The notes under the pieces are model-generated. The model was not told where the DNA came from and searched no databases. It worked only from the letters and a program-made list of their open reading frames with translations. Both the position numbers and the translations under genes were made by a program. A DNA stretch of 64,000 nt from Gammaproteobacteria bacterium (lineage in GTDB: Bacteria > Pseudomonadota > Gammaproteobacteria > Steroidobacterales > Woeseiaceae): NCBI GenBank assembly GCA_029863125.1, contig JAOTWB010000008.1, forward strand, positions 20,564 to 84,563, read 5' to 3'. Positions 27,417 through 36,721 of this stretch are shown piece by piece; the stretch's first letter is position 1, and each line of letters opens with the position of its first letter.

Positions 27417-28433
27417 CTACGGATTCTCGCCGACGTAAATAACCCCTTCTTCGATATGCCATTCCAGTGCCGCAGTGGCAAGCCGCTGGCGCAGCGCTTC
27501 GGCCGGTGCCGTATCGATGCGCCCCCTGAGAATTGCATCGCGTGCAACTCGCTCTGCCGGGCCTTCCCACTGAATTTCCAGGCCGAGTTCCCTGCAGGCC
27601 CAAAGCAGGAATTCATACAGCGTCTTTCCGTCGACGTCGGCAGGCGGCGACGTCCGGCTCACCCATTCCCAGCTGTCTCCGTACCGGCCGATACTGAGTA
27701 CGGTCGGCCGCTGCCGTCCCGACAGCGTCAGCTGCTCACCCGACGAAGCGACGTGGCTGTGATATTCGCCGTCCACGGCTACCTGGCCTTCCCTTACGCT
27801 GACCGTCAATGTCCCTGCGTCCACCCCGGTCATGAACTGCGTTCCGACGTGCGCGACGTCGCCGAGATCCGTATGAATAACGAATTGCGCTGTGTCACCG
27901 CCGTCTATTCCGGCGATCAACGGCGACGGACTCGAGTCGAAATAGATGCGGCCAGACTTCAGATAAACTGTTTCATCATTCACGAATTCGACGCGCGTCT
28001 TCTCATCCATGCGCATCGAGCCACCGTTGCCCCAGGAAAGGCCGATGCCTGCCTGGCGTCCCGTAACGATCGTTTGCCCCGAGAGTATGCTCGCCAGATC
28101 CTGTGTTTCGCGCAGCTCTGATGATTCGCCGAGCAGATAAACGGAACCGAAACTTTTTTCTATCGATGCGACCTCGACGGTCTCGACGATCGGCACGCGA
28201 AACAGGTTGAATACCACAAACATGCCGATTAACACACTGGCCGCAATCGCGAAAGACGCTACGCGGCGGCGCGACCGGTACCTGCTGCTGACATTCTGCC
28301 ACTCCGCGCGAACGGCTTTCCGCACTTCCGTCTCGTCGGAGGGTGACGGCGTAGGCCGCGGCGACGCATGCTTGAGCAATTTCTCCAGCGCATCGTCGGA
28401 TGCAACGCCCGTGCCGTAGTCGAAGTCACTCAT
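27417..28433 (-). CDS. FecR-type transmembrane anti-sigma/sensor with STN-like C-terminus
   Basis: The 338-residue regulator has a cytoplasmic N-terminal part (1-58), one transmembrane helix (about 60-80, VASFAIAASVLIGMFVVFNLF), then a periplasmic FecR domain (about 95-230) with GQTIVTGRQAGIGLSWGNGGSMRMDEKTRVEF and VIHTDLGDVAHVGTQFMTGV. After about residue 255 there is a further domain (KTLYEFLLWACRELGLEIQW ... ALRQRLATAALEWHIEEGVIYVGE) with the STN/DUF4974 alpha-beta pattern. It should transmit the receptor signal to the sigma factor. Its start overlaps the sigma gene by 4 bases and the receptor follows after 7 bases. Confidence 0.9.
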   Translation of the reverse strand: MSDFDYGTGVASDDALEKLLKHASPRPTPSPSDETEVRKAVRAEWQNVSSRYRSRRRVASFAIAASVLIGMFVVFNLFRVPIVETVEVASIEKSFGSVYLLGESSELRETQDLASILSGQTIVTGRQAGIGLSWGNGGSMRMDEKTRVEFVNDETVYLKSGRIYFDSSPSPLIAGIDGGDTAQFVIHTDLGDVAHVGTQFMTGVDAGTLTVSVREGQVAVDGEYHSHVASSGEQLTLSGRQRPTVLSIGRYGDSWEWVSRTSPPADVDGKTLYEFLLWACRELGLEIQWEGPAERVARDAILRGRIDTAPAEALRQRLATAALEWHIEEGVIYVGENP

Positions 28434-29050
28434 GATTTCACCAATTCGCTTTCATATTGTTCGATGCCCTCTGTCAGCGACGTGTAGACATCGGCAAACG
28501 CCCGTTTCGCGCGCGCCAGCAAGGATTGCGTCGCCTCGGGACCGATACCCAATCTTGCCGATATCTCCTTTATCGAGTGACCTTCAATGTACTTCCACTC
28601 GAGAACGTCGCCATAGCGTGCCGGCAGCCTGTCCAGGGCGACCTGTATCAGGCGCAGCAGCTCAACGCGACGATAGTGCCGATCCGGACTCGTTTGCTCG
28701 GGAGCGCGGAAAGAATCGACGGCCGCCTGGATCTCGGCGAAATCTTCCGTCAGTACGATGTGCTCGCGATATTGTCCCTGCTTCGCGAGCCAGTCGCTGG
28801 TTTCGTTGCGGCATATCGCACACAGCCATGTGAACAGCGCGGATTCGGCGCGGTAGGTGTGCAGCTTTCGGAGAGCACGCGTCAGCGTGATCTGCGCCAC
28901 TTCACGAGCCGCATCCGGATCGTCGGATAGTCGCGTCAGCGCGAACCGATACAGGCGCGCAAAGTTTTCATCGAAGAAACGGTCGAAAGCCTGCGCATCG
29001 CCGCTGAGCAACTGTCTTACAAGCTTTTTGTCCTGGAAATAGACCGCCAT
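28430..29050 (-). CDS. ECF sigma factor partnered with FecR/TonB receptor
   Basis: The 206-residue sigma-70-family ECF factor has region 2 (about 15-85: FDRFFDENFARLYRFALTRL ... AREVAQITLTRALRKLHTYRAESALFTWLCAICRNE) and region 4 (about 140-195: LDRLPARYGDVLEWKYIEGHSIKEISARLGIGPEATQSLLARAKRAF) with its HTH. Region 3 is absent, as expected. It is the first gene of the sigma-fecR-receptor operon, linked by ATGA overlap; it presumably activates its own operon. Its target promoter consensus cannot be deduced here. Confidence 0.93.
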   Translation of the reverse strand: MAVYFQDKKLVRQLLSGDAQAFDRFFDENFARLYRFALTRLSDDPDAAREVAQITLTRALRKLHTYRAESALFTWLCAICRNETSDWLAKQGQYREHIVLTEDFAEIQAAVDSFRAPEQTSPDRHYRRVELLRLIQVALDRLPARYGDVLEWKYIEGHSIKEISARLGIGPEATQSLLARAKRAFADVYTSLTEGIEQYESELVKS

Positions 29051-29248
29051 GCCGAACCGCTCCGGGTACTCGATTATTGGACGGTCACAGCCGCCAAAAT
29101 CGGTCGGACGATCCGATAATTGTACGCCCGAAGGCTCGGCGCGGGGCGCCCGGTGACGTAAGCGGGGCGAAAGACGCGACTACTTGGCGGGAATTTTCAG
29201 AGTCTTGGCCGGACAACCGCGCTGCGCCAGCGTTGCCCGACAATGCGG

Positions 29249-30682
29249 CTATCTCTTCATGGCCTCGAAAAACTCCGCATTTGTCTTCGTGTCCTGCAGC
29301 TTGCTCAACAGGAACTCGACCGCCGCGAGCTCGTCCATCGGATGCAGAACTTTCCGGAGTATCCACATTTTCTGCAGCTCATCAGGATCCGTCAGGTACT
29401 CCTCTTTACGGGTACCGGAACGATTGATGTTGATAGCAGGAAACACGCGCTTCTCGGATATACGACGATCGAGGTGAATTTCCATATTACCCGTGCCCTT
29501 GAATTCCTCGTAAATCACTTCGTCCATCTTGGATCCCGTGTCAACGAGGGCCGTTGCCAGGATAGTCAGGCTGCCGCCCTCCTCGATGTTGCGCGCTGCA
29601 CCAAAGAAACGTTTCGGGCGATGCAATGCGTTGGCGTCCACACCACCGGTCAAGACCTTGCCCGAGGACGGTACGACGGTGTTGTAAGCGCGCGCGAGGC
29701 GTGTGATCGAGTCCAGCAGGATAACGACATCGCGCTTGTGCTCGACGAGGCGCTTCGCCTTCTCGATAACCATCTCGGCCACCTGCACGTGGCGGCTCGC
29801 GGGCTCGTCGAAGGTCGAGGAAACAACCTCGCCACGGACCGTACGCTCCATTTCCGTGACTTCTTCGGGACGTTCGTCGATCAGCAGAACGATGAGATCG
29901 ACCTCGGGCGCATTGGCGCAAATTGCCGAAGCAATGTTTTGCAGCAACATCGTCTTGCCTGCTTTCGGCGGCGAAACGATCAGGCCGCGCTGGCCTTTGC
30001 CTATTGGCGCAACCATGTCGATGATGCGCGCCGTCAGGTCTTCGGTGCTGCCGTTGCCCTGCTCGAGCTTCAGGCGCTGGGTCGGAAACAGCGGCGTGAG
30101 GTTCTCGAACAGTACCTTGTTGCGCGCATTCTCCGGTGCGTCATGATTGATCTGGCCTACCTTGAGCAGCGCGAAGTAGCGTTCGCCTTCTTTCGGCGGA
30201 CGTATAAGACCCGATACCAGGTCGCCGGTACGCAAGTTGAAGCGCCGAATCTGGCTGGGACTGACGTAGATATCGTCGGGGCCCGCCAGATAAGAACTGT
30301 CCGAGGAACGCAGGAAACCGAAACCGTCCTGCAGTATCTCGAGCACCCCATCACCGTAAATATCCTCACCCTGGCTGGCATGTGCCTTCAGGATGGAGAA
30401 GATCATGTCCTGCTTGCGCGAGCGCGCGAGATTTTCAATGCCCAGCGAAACACCCAGCTCGACGAGCGCTGCTGCCGGACGCGTCTTCAGTTCCGACAGA
30501 TTCATGATGTTCTTGCTTTGCTCGAGCTGCTCCGGCGTGATGACGTCGAGACTGCCCTCTTCGTCATCGGGATATTCAGTATGTTGCGGCCGCCGCCGCC
30601 GCCGGCGATTCGGACTGCCCTTGCTCTTGTTGCCCGATCTATTCGGGCGATTTTTAGTTGAAGTTCCCAAGTATCCTCTCAC
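29249..30682 (-). CDS. rho: Transcription termination factor Rho with basic N-terminal extension
   Basis: The hexameric RNA-dependent ATPase is complete: RNA-binding cold-shock domain ([30 protein letters not shown]), Walker [22 protein letters not shown], the [13 protein letters not shown] region and the [19 protein letters not shown]-loop region. Conventional Rho starts at MNLSELK, here Met60. The frame extends 59 residues further to GTG 30682, whose first four bases (GTGA) overlap the trxA stop, so the extension is probably real. It is rich in Asn/Arg/Lys with RRRRRR near residues 26-31, then an acidic DDEEGSLDV segment. Confidence 0.96.
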   Translation of the reverse strand: MRGYLGTSTKNRPNRSGNKSKGSPNRRRRRRPQHTEYPDDEEGSLDVITPEQLEQSKNIMNLSELKTRPAAALVELGVSLGIENLARSRKQDMIFSILKAHASQGEDIYGDGVLEILQDGFGFLRSSDSSYLAGPDDIYVSPSQIRRFNLRTGDLVSGLIRPPKEGERYFALLKVGQINHDAPENARNKVLFENLTPLFPTQRLKLEQGNGSTEDLTARIIDMVAPIGKGQRGLIVSPPKAGKTMLLQNIASAICANAPEVDLIVLLIDERPEEVTEMERTVRGEVVSSTFDEPASRHVQVAEMVIEKAKRLVEHKRDVVILLDSITRLARAYNTVVPSSGKVLTGGVDANALHRPKRFFGAARNIEEGGSLTILATALVDTGSKMDEVIYEEFKGTGNMEIHLDRRISEKRVFPAININRSGTRKEEYLTDPDELQKMWILRKVLHPMDELAAVEFLLSKLQDTKTNAEFFEAMKR

Positions 30683-31005
30683 AAATTAGTGTCCAGAAAT
30701 TCTTCCAGCTGCGACTTTGGCATCGCACCCATTTTTTGCGCCTGCACGGCACCGTCCTTGAACAGGATTAACGTCGGAATGCTGCGGATACCGAACTTCT
30801 GCGCCGTGTTCGGGTTTTCGTCAACATTCAGCTTAACGACCGCAAGCTTGTCTGCATGCGATACGGCAACCTCTTCGAGGAGCGGCGCGATCATCTTGCA
30901 TGGACCGCACCATTCGGCCCAGAAATCGAGCAGGACTGCTTTCTCATTTTGTAAAACGTCGGCCTCGAATGTGCCGTCCGATGTATGCACAATATTGTCG
31001 CTCAC
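30679..31005 (-). CDS. trxA: Thioredoxin 1
   Basis: This 108-residue cytoplasmic disulfide reductase has the intact active site [15 protein letters not shown] (Cys33/Cys36 region), the [18 protein letters not shown] cis-Pro loop and a C-terminal helix. It can feed electrons to DsbD encoded in the same window. The trxA-rho order with divergent rhlB is the conserved gammaproteobacterial arrangement. The stop overlaps the rho GTG by 4 bases. Confidence 0.98.
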   Translation of the reverse strand: MSDNIVHTSDGTFEADVLQNEKAVLLDFWAEWCGPCKMIAPLLEEVAVSHADKLAVVKLNVDENPNTAQKFGIRSIPTLILFKDGAVQAQKMGAMPKSQLEEFLDTNL

Positions 31006-31250
31006 CGGCTACTTCCTCCAAATGAAAGTGATTGTTAATCGTGGTTTTGCCCGTTGTCGGGTTTTCTGACGAACGAACATTGCAAAAATGGATGACGCTG
31101 CCTCAACTATCAGGCAATATGTCGCAGCTTTATTACCGGCTAATTCCGGTTGTTTCCGGCTTCTTTCTGGATCGTTAAGGGAAGCGAAATTGGCGAGTGC
31201 GACGGTTGTCGCGTCGAATTAATCCCAATTTGACCGCTTCACGAGCCATT

Positions 31251-31279
31251 TTGCAAGCTTTTGGCGCATATTTTATGGT
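31251..31279 (+). promoter_or_regulatory. Candidate rhlB promoter
   Basis: TTGCAA (31251-31256), 17 bases, TATGGT (31274-31279). The ATG of rhlB follows only 9 bases after the -10, and no ribosome site precedes it, so transcripts from here would be nearly leaderless. Confidence 0.4.
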
Positions 31280-31288
31280 CTCGACTGT

Positions 31289-32581
31289 ATGTCTGAAAAC
31301 CACCTGAGTGATCTCAGATTCGACTCCCTGCCGCTGCACGAAAGCATTCGGGCCGGTATTCGTGACGCAGGCTTTGAGTTCTGCACACCGATCCAGGCAA
31401 GCACGCTGCCTATTGCACTTGAGGGTCACGACGTTGCCGGGCAGGCGCAGACCGGCACCGGCAAAACAGCAGCCTTCCTCATAGCCGCTTATCAGCGCCT
31501 CATCAACACGCGGTCGGACACCGGCGGGAAACGCCAGCCGCGGCTGTTCGCGCTGGCACCAACGCGTGAGCTCGCCGTCCAGATAGCGAACGATGCCGAA
31601 ATTCTCGGCAGGCACACCGGCTTCAAAATTGGCCTCGCATTCGGCGGTACGGACTATGAGAAGCAGCGCAATACGCTCGAGAGTGGCGTTGATCTGCTGA
31701 TAGGTACGCCGGGACGTATCATAGACTACTTCAAACAGGGCGTGTTCAAACTCGACCAGGTTGAGGTCGCCATTCTCGATGAGGCCGACCGCATGTTTGA
31801 TCTCGGCTTCATCAAGGATATTCGCTACTTGCTGCGGCGCCTGCCGGATCCCGACAAGCGACTCAATATGTTGTTTTCGGCGACGCTGTCACGACGAGTC
31901 ATGGAGCTCGCCTACGAGCACATGAACGAACCGGAACTCATACGGATCGAGCCCGACAAGGTCACGGCGGACCGCGTCCGCCAGGCTATATTCTTTCCAT
32001 CGAACGAAGACAAGATGCCGCTGCTCGTTGGGCTGATCCGGGAAATGGGCGAGGCACGAATCATGATCTTCGTGAACATGAAGCGGGAAGCCGAACGTGT
32101 CCAGGACTACCTCGAAGCCAACGGCATAGATGCAAAGGCGATTTCGGGCGATGTGCCTCAGAAAAAACGCCTGCGCATGTTGCTGGACTTCCAAAGCGGC
32201 GACCTGCCTGTACTGATTGGAACCGATGTCGCGTCACGCGGCCTGCATGTCCCGGACGTGCAGTACGTTATTAACTACGACCTGCCAAATGAAGCAGAGG
32301 ATTACGTTCACCGGATAGGCCGAACAGCGCGCGCGGGAGCCTCGGGTGATGCCATCAGCCTGGGCTGCGAATCCTATGCGATTGGACTGCCGGCGATAGA
32401 GGAATTTATCGGCCACAAGATACCGGTTGCCAACTACAACCCCGACGATTTGCCAAAGCTTGTCAAGCCGAAGCCGCGGAAGCGCAAGCCGTCCGGACAG
32501 CGCGGCAGGCCGGGTGGTAGTCGGTCCGGGGGTGGAAAATCCGGAGGCCGCAGGAGACGCGGTCTATCCGGAAAAACGTAG
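31289..32581 (+). CDS. rhlB: DEAD-box RNA helicase RhlB
   Basis: This 430-residue ATP-dependent helicase partners with the RNA degradosome in enterics. Q motif FEFCTPIQA, Walker A AQTGTGKTAAF, PTRELAVQ, DEADRMFDLGFIKDIR, SATLSRR and HRIGRTARAGASG are present in order. The DRMFDLGF form and the divergent position next to trxA-rho mark it as RhlB rather than RhlE/SrmB. The tail after residue 385 is basic and Gly-rich (PKPRKRKPSGQRGRPGG), probably RNA-binding. Confidence 0.93.
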   Translation: MSENHLSDLRFDSLPLHESIRAGIRDAGFEFCTPIQASTLPIALEGHDVAGQAQTGTGKTAAFLIAAYQRLINTRSDTGGKRQPRLFALAPTRELAVQIANDAEILGRHTGFKIGLAFGGTDYEKQRNTLESGVDLLIGTPGRIIDYFKQGVFKLDQVEVAILDEADRMFDLGFIKDIRYLLRRLPDPDKRLNMLFSATLSRRVMELAYEHMNEPELIRIEPDKVTADRVRQAIFFPSNEDKMPLLVGLIREMGEARIMIFVNMKREAERVQDYLEANGIDAKAISGDVPQKKRLRMLLDFQSGDLPVLIGTDVASRGLHVPDVQYVINYDLPNEAEDYVHRIGRTARAGASGDAISLGCESYAIGLPAIEEFIGHKIPVANYNPDDLPKLVKPKPRKRKPSGQRGRPGGSRSGGGKSGGRRRRGLSGKT

Positions 32582-32643
32582 CAGCGGCTGTAGCGGCGGC
32601 CTCAGGCCGCGAAACGTAGCATGCGATCGTGCCCCGAGCGCGT

Positions 32644-33306
32644 TTACAGCATATCGGCAACAGTCTCCACGCCGCGAAATTCCGAGCCGGTTTGCAGAGG
32701 CCGTGTCGTATCGGGCCTCGTGACCGTAACGAGCATCTGGACACCATACTCCTTCGCACTGGTCAGCACCGGCTGACTGTCATCGACAAACAGCGTCGTC
32801 TCGATATCGAATCCAACGTCATCCTGCAGTGCATGCCAGAACGCCTGGCTTTCTTTGGCATGGCCGTAGTTGTGTGAGCTGAACACCCCGTCAAAGTAGT
32901 CGCCGAGCCCCGTGACCGCGTCTTTCAGCGCGAGCGTATCGGGATGCGAATTGGTCACCAACAGGACACGTGTTTCCTGCTTATGAACGGTGCGCAGGAA
33001 ATCCAGGGCACCGGGAAGATACCCGATACGATGATTCACATCATGGTGCAGCTGCATGACGTCAATGCCAAGCCGCTCGCACCAGTGATCCAGGCAATAC
33101 CATTCCAGATCACCCTGCACGGCGCGATACTGGTCGAAAAGGTGATCGCACGCCGCCTCGAAGGTGATGCCTTTCGCAGCCGCGTAGCGCCGCGGCACCA
33201 GGTCTCTCCAAATGTAGTTGTCGTAGGCGAGATCGAGCAGCGTGCCATCCATGTCGAGCAACAAGGTTTCTGTGGACCGCAATGCCGTTTTCGGATCGAT
33301 TTTCAT
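32644..33306 (-). CDS. yrfG: HAD-family nucleotidase, YrfG-like (GMP/IMP 5'-nucleotidase)
   Basis: The 220-residue HAD hydrolase has TLLLDMDGTLLDLAYDNYIW (motif I, DxDGT, with the nucleophile Asp), TNSHPDTLALK (motif II) and TLFVDDSQPVL (motif IV). The LDLAYDNYIWRDLVP and WYCLDHWCERLGID stretches are characteristic of YrfG, which dephosphorylates GMP and IMP. ATG 33306 (MKIDPKTAL) is preferred to the longer frame, which would overlap divergent cysQ. It ends convergently with rhlB. Confidence 0.88.
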   Translation of the reverse strand: MKIDPKTALRSTETLLLDMDGTLLDLAYDNYIWRDLVPRRYAAAKGITFEAACDHLFDQYRAVQGDLEWYCLDHWCERLGIDVMQLHHDVNHRIGYLPGALDFLRTVHKQETRVLLVTNSHPDTLALKDAVTGLGDYFDGVFSSHNYGHAKESQAFWHALQDDVGFDIETTLFVDDSQPVLTSAKEYGVQMLVTVTRPDTTRPLQTGSEFRGVETVADML

Positions 33307-33343
33307 TGCTATACTGCGCGCCCCGAGAATATGCAGGAAAAAT

Positions 33344-34147
33344 ATGGACCTCAAATCGTTGATCGAACCCGTCGTCGCGTTGGCTGAGGATGCTGGCCTT
33401 GCGATTCTCGAAGTCTACTCGTCCGACTTTGAGGTGCAAAGCAAAGCCGATGAATCGCCTTTAACCCAGGCTGATCTCGCGTCTCATCATCGTATCATTG
33501 CGGGCCTTCAGCGGCTGACGCCCGACCTGCCCATTATCTCCGAAGAATCCGGCCTGCCGGATTTCGAGGAGCGTCGGCAGTGGTTCCGCTACTGGCTGAT
33601 CGATCCGCTTGACGGCACCAAGGAATTCGTCAGCCGAAACGGCGAGTTCACGGTTAACATCGCACTGATCGAGAAAAACCGGCCGGTGTTCGGCGTCGTG
33701 CACGTCCCGGTGTACGGCAAGACGTATATAGGCTGCGAGGGCGTCGGCGCAATTCTACGCGACGGCCATCAGCCGCCACAGACGATCAGGGTTGCTGCCG
33801 AGAGCCGGGAGCCGGTCCGGGTGGTTGGCAGCCGCTCGCACCGCGGTGCAAGCCTCGACGCCTATCTTGCGGCACTCGGCCCGCATGACATGGTGCCCAT
33901 GGGCAGCTCGCTGAAGTTTTGCGTGGTCGCTGAAGGCGGCGCCGATCTCTATCCGCGGCTCGGGCCAACGTCGGAATGGGACACGGCAGCGGCTCAGGCC
34001 GTCGTCGAGCAAGCCGGTGGGCGCGTCGTGACGCTCGATGGAAAAGCAATGACCTACAACGCAAAGCCCGACATTCTGAACCCGCATTTCTTCGTTATTG
34101 GCGCTTCCGACCGGGACTGGTTGGCGCTGTTAGGCGACAGCGAGTAG
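33344..34147 (+). CDS. cysQ: 3'(2'),5'-bisphosphate nucleotidase CysQ
   Basis: This 267-residue Mg-dependent phosphatase of the inositol-monophosphatase fold removes 3'-phosphoadenosine 5'-phosphate made during sulfate assimilation. The motifs are PIISEESGLP (metal Glu), WLIDPLDGTKEFVSRNGEFTVNIALIE (DPLDGT) and PTSEWDTAAAQAVVEQAGG (WDxAA). ATG 33344 has an AGGA 5 bases upstream. It is divergent from yrfG with about 37 bases between the starts and followed by a YdcH-type gene after 9 bases. Confidence 0.95.
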   Translation: MDLKSLIEPVVALAEDAGLAILEVYSSDFEVQSKADESPLTQADLASHHRIIAGLQRLTPDLPIISEESGLPDFEERRQWFRYWLIDPLDGTKEFVSRNGEFTVNIALIEKNRPVFGVVHVPVYGKTYIGCEGVGAILRDGHQPPQTIRVAAESREPVRVVGSRSHRGASLDAYLAALGPHDMVPMGSSLKFCVVAEGGADLYPRLGPTSEWDTAAAQAVVEQAGGRVVTLDGKAMTYNAKPDILNPHFFVIGASDRDWLALLGDSE

Positions 34148-34156
34148 CATGACCAA

Positions 34157-34372
34157 ATGGCCGACAAGATCGACACGGAATCGTTTAAGCAGCTCGAGCG
34201 ATTGCGTGAGCTGCGCGTCAGTCACAGGGATCTCGATTACCTGATTGACCGTTTGCAGGAAGACCCCATGGTCGATCAGCTGCGTATTCGGCGCCTCAAG
34301 AAACGCAAGCTGCTGCTGAAGGACATGATCACGGCTCTCGAGAGCGAACTGATACCGGACCTTGACGCCTGA
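34157..34372 (+). CDS. YdcH-family small helical protein (DUF465)
   Basis: The 71-residue protein is almost entirely an alpha-helical hairpin: LERLRELRVSHRDLDYLIDRLQ, then DQLRIRRLKKRKLLLKDMITALESEL. The SHRDLDYLI and LRIRRLKKRKLLLKD segments are hallmarks of DUF465/YdcH. Function is unknown. It follows cysQ by 9 bases and ends 6 bases from the convergent copA gene. Confidence 0.88.
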   Translation: MADKIDTESFKQLERLRELRVSHRDLDYLIDRLQEDPMVDQLRIRRLKKRKLLLKDMITALESELIPDLDA

Positions 34373-34378
34373 AAACTG

Positions 34379-36601
34379 TCACAGCGTCGCGTTTCGCAGG
34401 CGCAGCGCGTTAGCAATAACCGACACCGAGCTCATACTCATTGCTGCGGCCGCAATCATGGGGCTCAGCAGCAGGCCGAAAAACGGATACAGGATTCCGG
34501 CGGCTATCGGCACGCCCGCCGTGTTGTAAGCAAACGCAAAAAACAGGTTTTGCCGGATGTTCCGCATCGTAGCCTTGCTCAGCGAGCGCGCCCTGGCCAC
34601 TCCCAGCAGATCGCCGCGGACAAGGGTCACTCCGGCGCTTTGCATCGCGACATCCGTTCCTGTGCCCATCGCAACCCCGACATCGGCCTGCGCCAGCGCC
34701 GGCGCGTCATTGATCCCGTCGCCCGCCATCGCCACGACCGAACCTCGGGACTGCAGCTCGCGTACCACAGAAATTTTGTCTTCGGGCGTGACGTCGGCAT
34801 GTATCTCATCGATACCGATCTTTCGCGCCACCGCTCGCGCTGTTGCGGCGCTGTCGCCGGTCAGCATTACGACACGAAGGCCAGAGCGATGCAGCTGTTC
34901 GATCGCTTGTGGCGTCGTTGCCTTGATGGGATCCGCGACGCCAAGAAGTCCGGCAGCCTTGCCGTTCACCGCAACAAACATCACGGTCTGCCCTTCCTGC
35001 CGACAAGCCTCTGCCCTTGTGGCGAGTTCGGGGTCGTCAGCACCAAGCGACTTCATTAACCTTTCATTACCCACTGCGACCGTCTTCCCCGCAACAGTCG
35101 CTTGCGCACCCTGCCCCGTGATCGACTCGAAATTTTGCTGCGCATGCAGGGGCAACGAACGCTTGTTCGAAGCGGCCACAATTGCGGCTGCCAGCGGGTG
35201 TTCGCTCGCGACTTCGACCGACGCTGCCAGCGACAGCAACGATCCTTCGTCGAACCCCCCGAACGGATCGACCGTTACGAGCTCAGGACGGCCCTCTGTC
35301 AGCGTGCCCGTTTTATCGACCACGATCGTGTCTACTTTCTCGAAGGTTTCCAGCGCCTCTGCGTTCTTGATCAGAATGCCGTTCTGTGCGCCGCGGCCGG
35401 TCCCCACCATGATCGACATCGGTGTCGCGAGGCCCAGTGCGCATGGGCAGGCAATGATGAGTACGGCTACGGCGTTGACTATCGCATAGGCCATTGCCGG
35501 CTGCGGACCGAGCCACGCCCAGACAAGAAACGTTATGACGGCGACGGTGACGACCGCCGGCACGAACCAGGCGGCAACCAAATCCGCCAGACGCTGAATG
35601 GGTGCACGACTGCGTTGCGCCTCCGCGACCATTTTCACGATCTGCGACAACAGCGTGTCGTCACCGACGTTGGTAGCCAACATCACAAACCCGCCGGTGC
35701 CATTGACAGTGCCGCCGACAACCGTATCGCCCGCTTGTTTTGCGACGGGAATTGGCTCGCCGCTGATCATCGACTCGTCAACATTACTGCTGCCTTCAGC
35801 AACGGTTCCATCGACAGGGATTTTCTCGCCGGGCCGAACTCGAAGACGATCGCCCGTCGCGACGTCGTCCAGCGATACCTCTTCTTCCGTTCCGTCAGTA
35901 CGGATACGATTTGCGGTGGGCGGTGCGAGTTCGAGCAAAGCCCGGATAGCACCCGAGGTCTGGCTACGGGCGCGCAGTTCCAGAACCTGGCCAAGCAATA
36001 CCAGGGTTGTAATTACTGCCGCCGCCTCATAATACACGGCAACCTCACCCGCCATGTTGCGAAACGCTTCGGGAAAGACGCCGGGGACCACCGTTGCTAC
36101 GAGTGAATAAATAAATGCAACGCCGACACCGAGCGCGATCAGCGTAAACATATTGAGGTTCATCGAACGTATCGAATTGGCACCGCGCACGAAGAACGGC
36201 CAGCCACCCCACAAGACGACCGGGGCCGCCAAAGCGAGCTGCAGCCATGGCGCCCAATCGGCTGGCACGAGGTGCATGAGCGGCTGCCCCGGAATCAGAT
36301 CGCCCATCGCATAGACAAACAAAGGCAACGTTAGCGCGGCGCTGACCCAGAATCTCCGCGTCATGTCGTCCAGTTCGGACGTATCTTCTTCGCCGGCCAC
36401 GATTCCTGCGGGTTCGAGCGCCATGCCGCAAATGGGGCAGCCCGAGTTTCGGACATCCCGAACCTCGGGATGCATCGGGCAGGTATAAACGGTGCCACTG
36501 TAATCGGCGGGCACAAGATCGTAATCGCCGCTTGGCACGGGCGCCGTGGCATCGTGCCCGCCGTGACAGCAAGCATGATCGTTGGATTCGTGTGTTTTCA
36601 T
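34379..36601 (-). CDS. copA: Copper-exporting P1B-type ATPase
   Basis: The 740-residue ATPase pumps Cu(I)/Ag(I) out of the cytoplasm. The N-terminus has a Cys/His cluster (HACCHGGH) and a heavy-metal-binding zinc-ribbon-like domain YTCPMHPEV...[11 protein letters not shown] (Cys41, Cys55, Cys58) instead of the usual HMA domains. Then come TM helices with the [12 protein letters not shown] metal site, the TGE-like SGEPIPV actuator, DKTGTLTEG phosphorylation site, HP motif (ASEHPLA) and [23 protein letters not shown] 36601 is chosen because the longer frame to 36775 overlaps the divergent oxidase region and lacks family similarity. It diverges from the multicopper oxidase, so shared copper-responsive control is likely. 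Confidence 0.94.
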   Translation of the reverse strand: MKTHESNDHACCHGGHDATAPVPSGDYDLVPADYSGTVYTCPMHPEVRDVRNSGCPICGMALEPAGIVAGEEDTSELDDMTRRFWVSAALTLPLFVYAMGDLIPGQPLMHLVPADWAPWLQLALAAPVVLWGGWPFFVRGANSIRSMNLNMFTLIALGVGVAFIYSLVATVVPGVFPEAFRNMAGEVAVYYEAAAVITTLVLLGQVLELRARSQTSGAIRALLELAPPTANRIRTDGTEEEVSLDDVATGDRLRVRPGEKIPVDGTVAEGSSNVDESMISGEPIPVAKQAGDTVVGGTVNGTGGFVMLATNVGDDTLLSQIVKMVAEAQRSRAPIQRLADLVAAWFVPAVVTVAVITFLVWAWLGPQPAMAYAIVNAVAVLIIACPCALGLATPMSIMVGTGRGAQNGILIKNAEALETFEKVDTIVVDKTGTLTEGRPELVTVDPFGGFDEGSLLSLAASVEVASEHPLAAAIVAASNKRSLPLHAQQNFESITGQGAQATVAGKTVAVGNERLMKSLGADDPELATRAEACRQEGQTVMFVAVNGKAAGLLGVADPIKATTPQAIEQLHRSGLRVVMLTGDSAATARAVARKIGIDEIHADVTPEDKISVVRELQSRGSVVAMAGDGINDAPALAQADVGVAMGTGTDVAMQSAGVTLVRGDLLGVARARSLSKATMRNIRQNLFFAFAYNTAGVPIAAGILYPFFGLLLSPMIAAAAMSMSSVSVIANALRLRNATL

Positions 36602-36659
36602 TTTAACTCTGCCTTTACTACTCGCTTGTCGGAATTTACGTATTTCACCAACCTTTATA

Positions 36660-36673
36660 TTAGCATATCCTAA
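36660..36673. promoter_or_regulatory. Palindrome in the copA / multicopper oxidase divergent promoter
   Basis: TTAGCATATCCTAA is symmetric at 12 of 14 positions, lies 58 bases upstream of copA ATG and 48 bases upstream of the oxidase GTG, and overlaps a TATATT -10-like element (36656-36661). It does not match the CueR operator. It could bind another copper regulator. Confidence 0.35.
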
Positions 36674-36721
36674 TTTACTGATGAGAAGTGTTTCCCCGTG
36701 GCAAAACAGAAGGAGCCGGCG

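Noticed and set aside
29243..30661. Long plus-strand open frame (472 codons) opposite rho
   Set aside because: It is antisense to an intact rho gene; its translation is rich in Arg/Leu/Asp with no recognisable domain. High GC produces such frames.
32590..32625. GC-rich hairpin between rhlB and yrfG (GCGGCCT/AGGCCGC)
   Set aside because: Strong stem but no T-run on either side and a one-base loop; not called as a terminator.
33242..33343. N-terminal extension of cysQ
   Set aside because: The extra residues overlap the divergent yrfG start and show no family similarity; ATG 33344 has a ribosome site.
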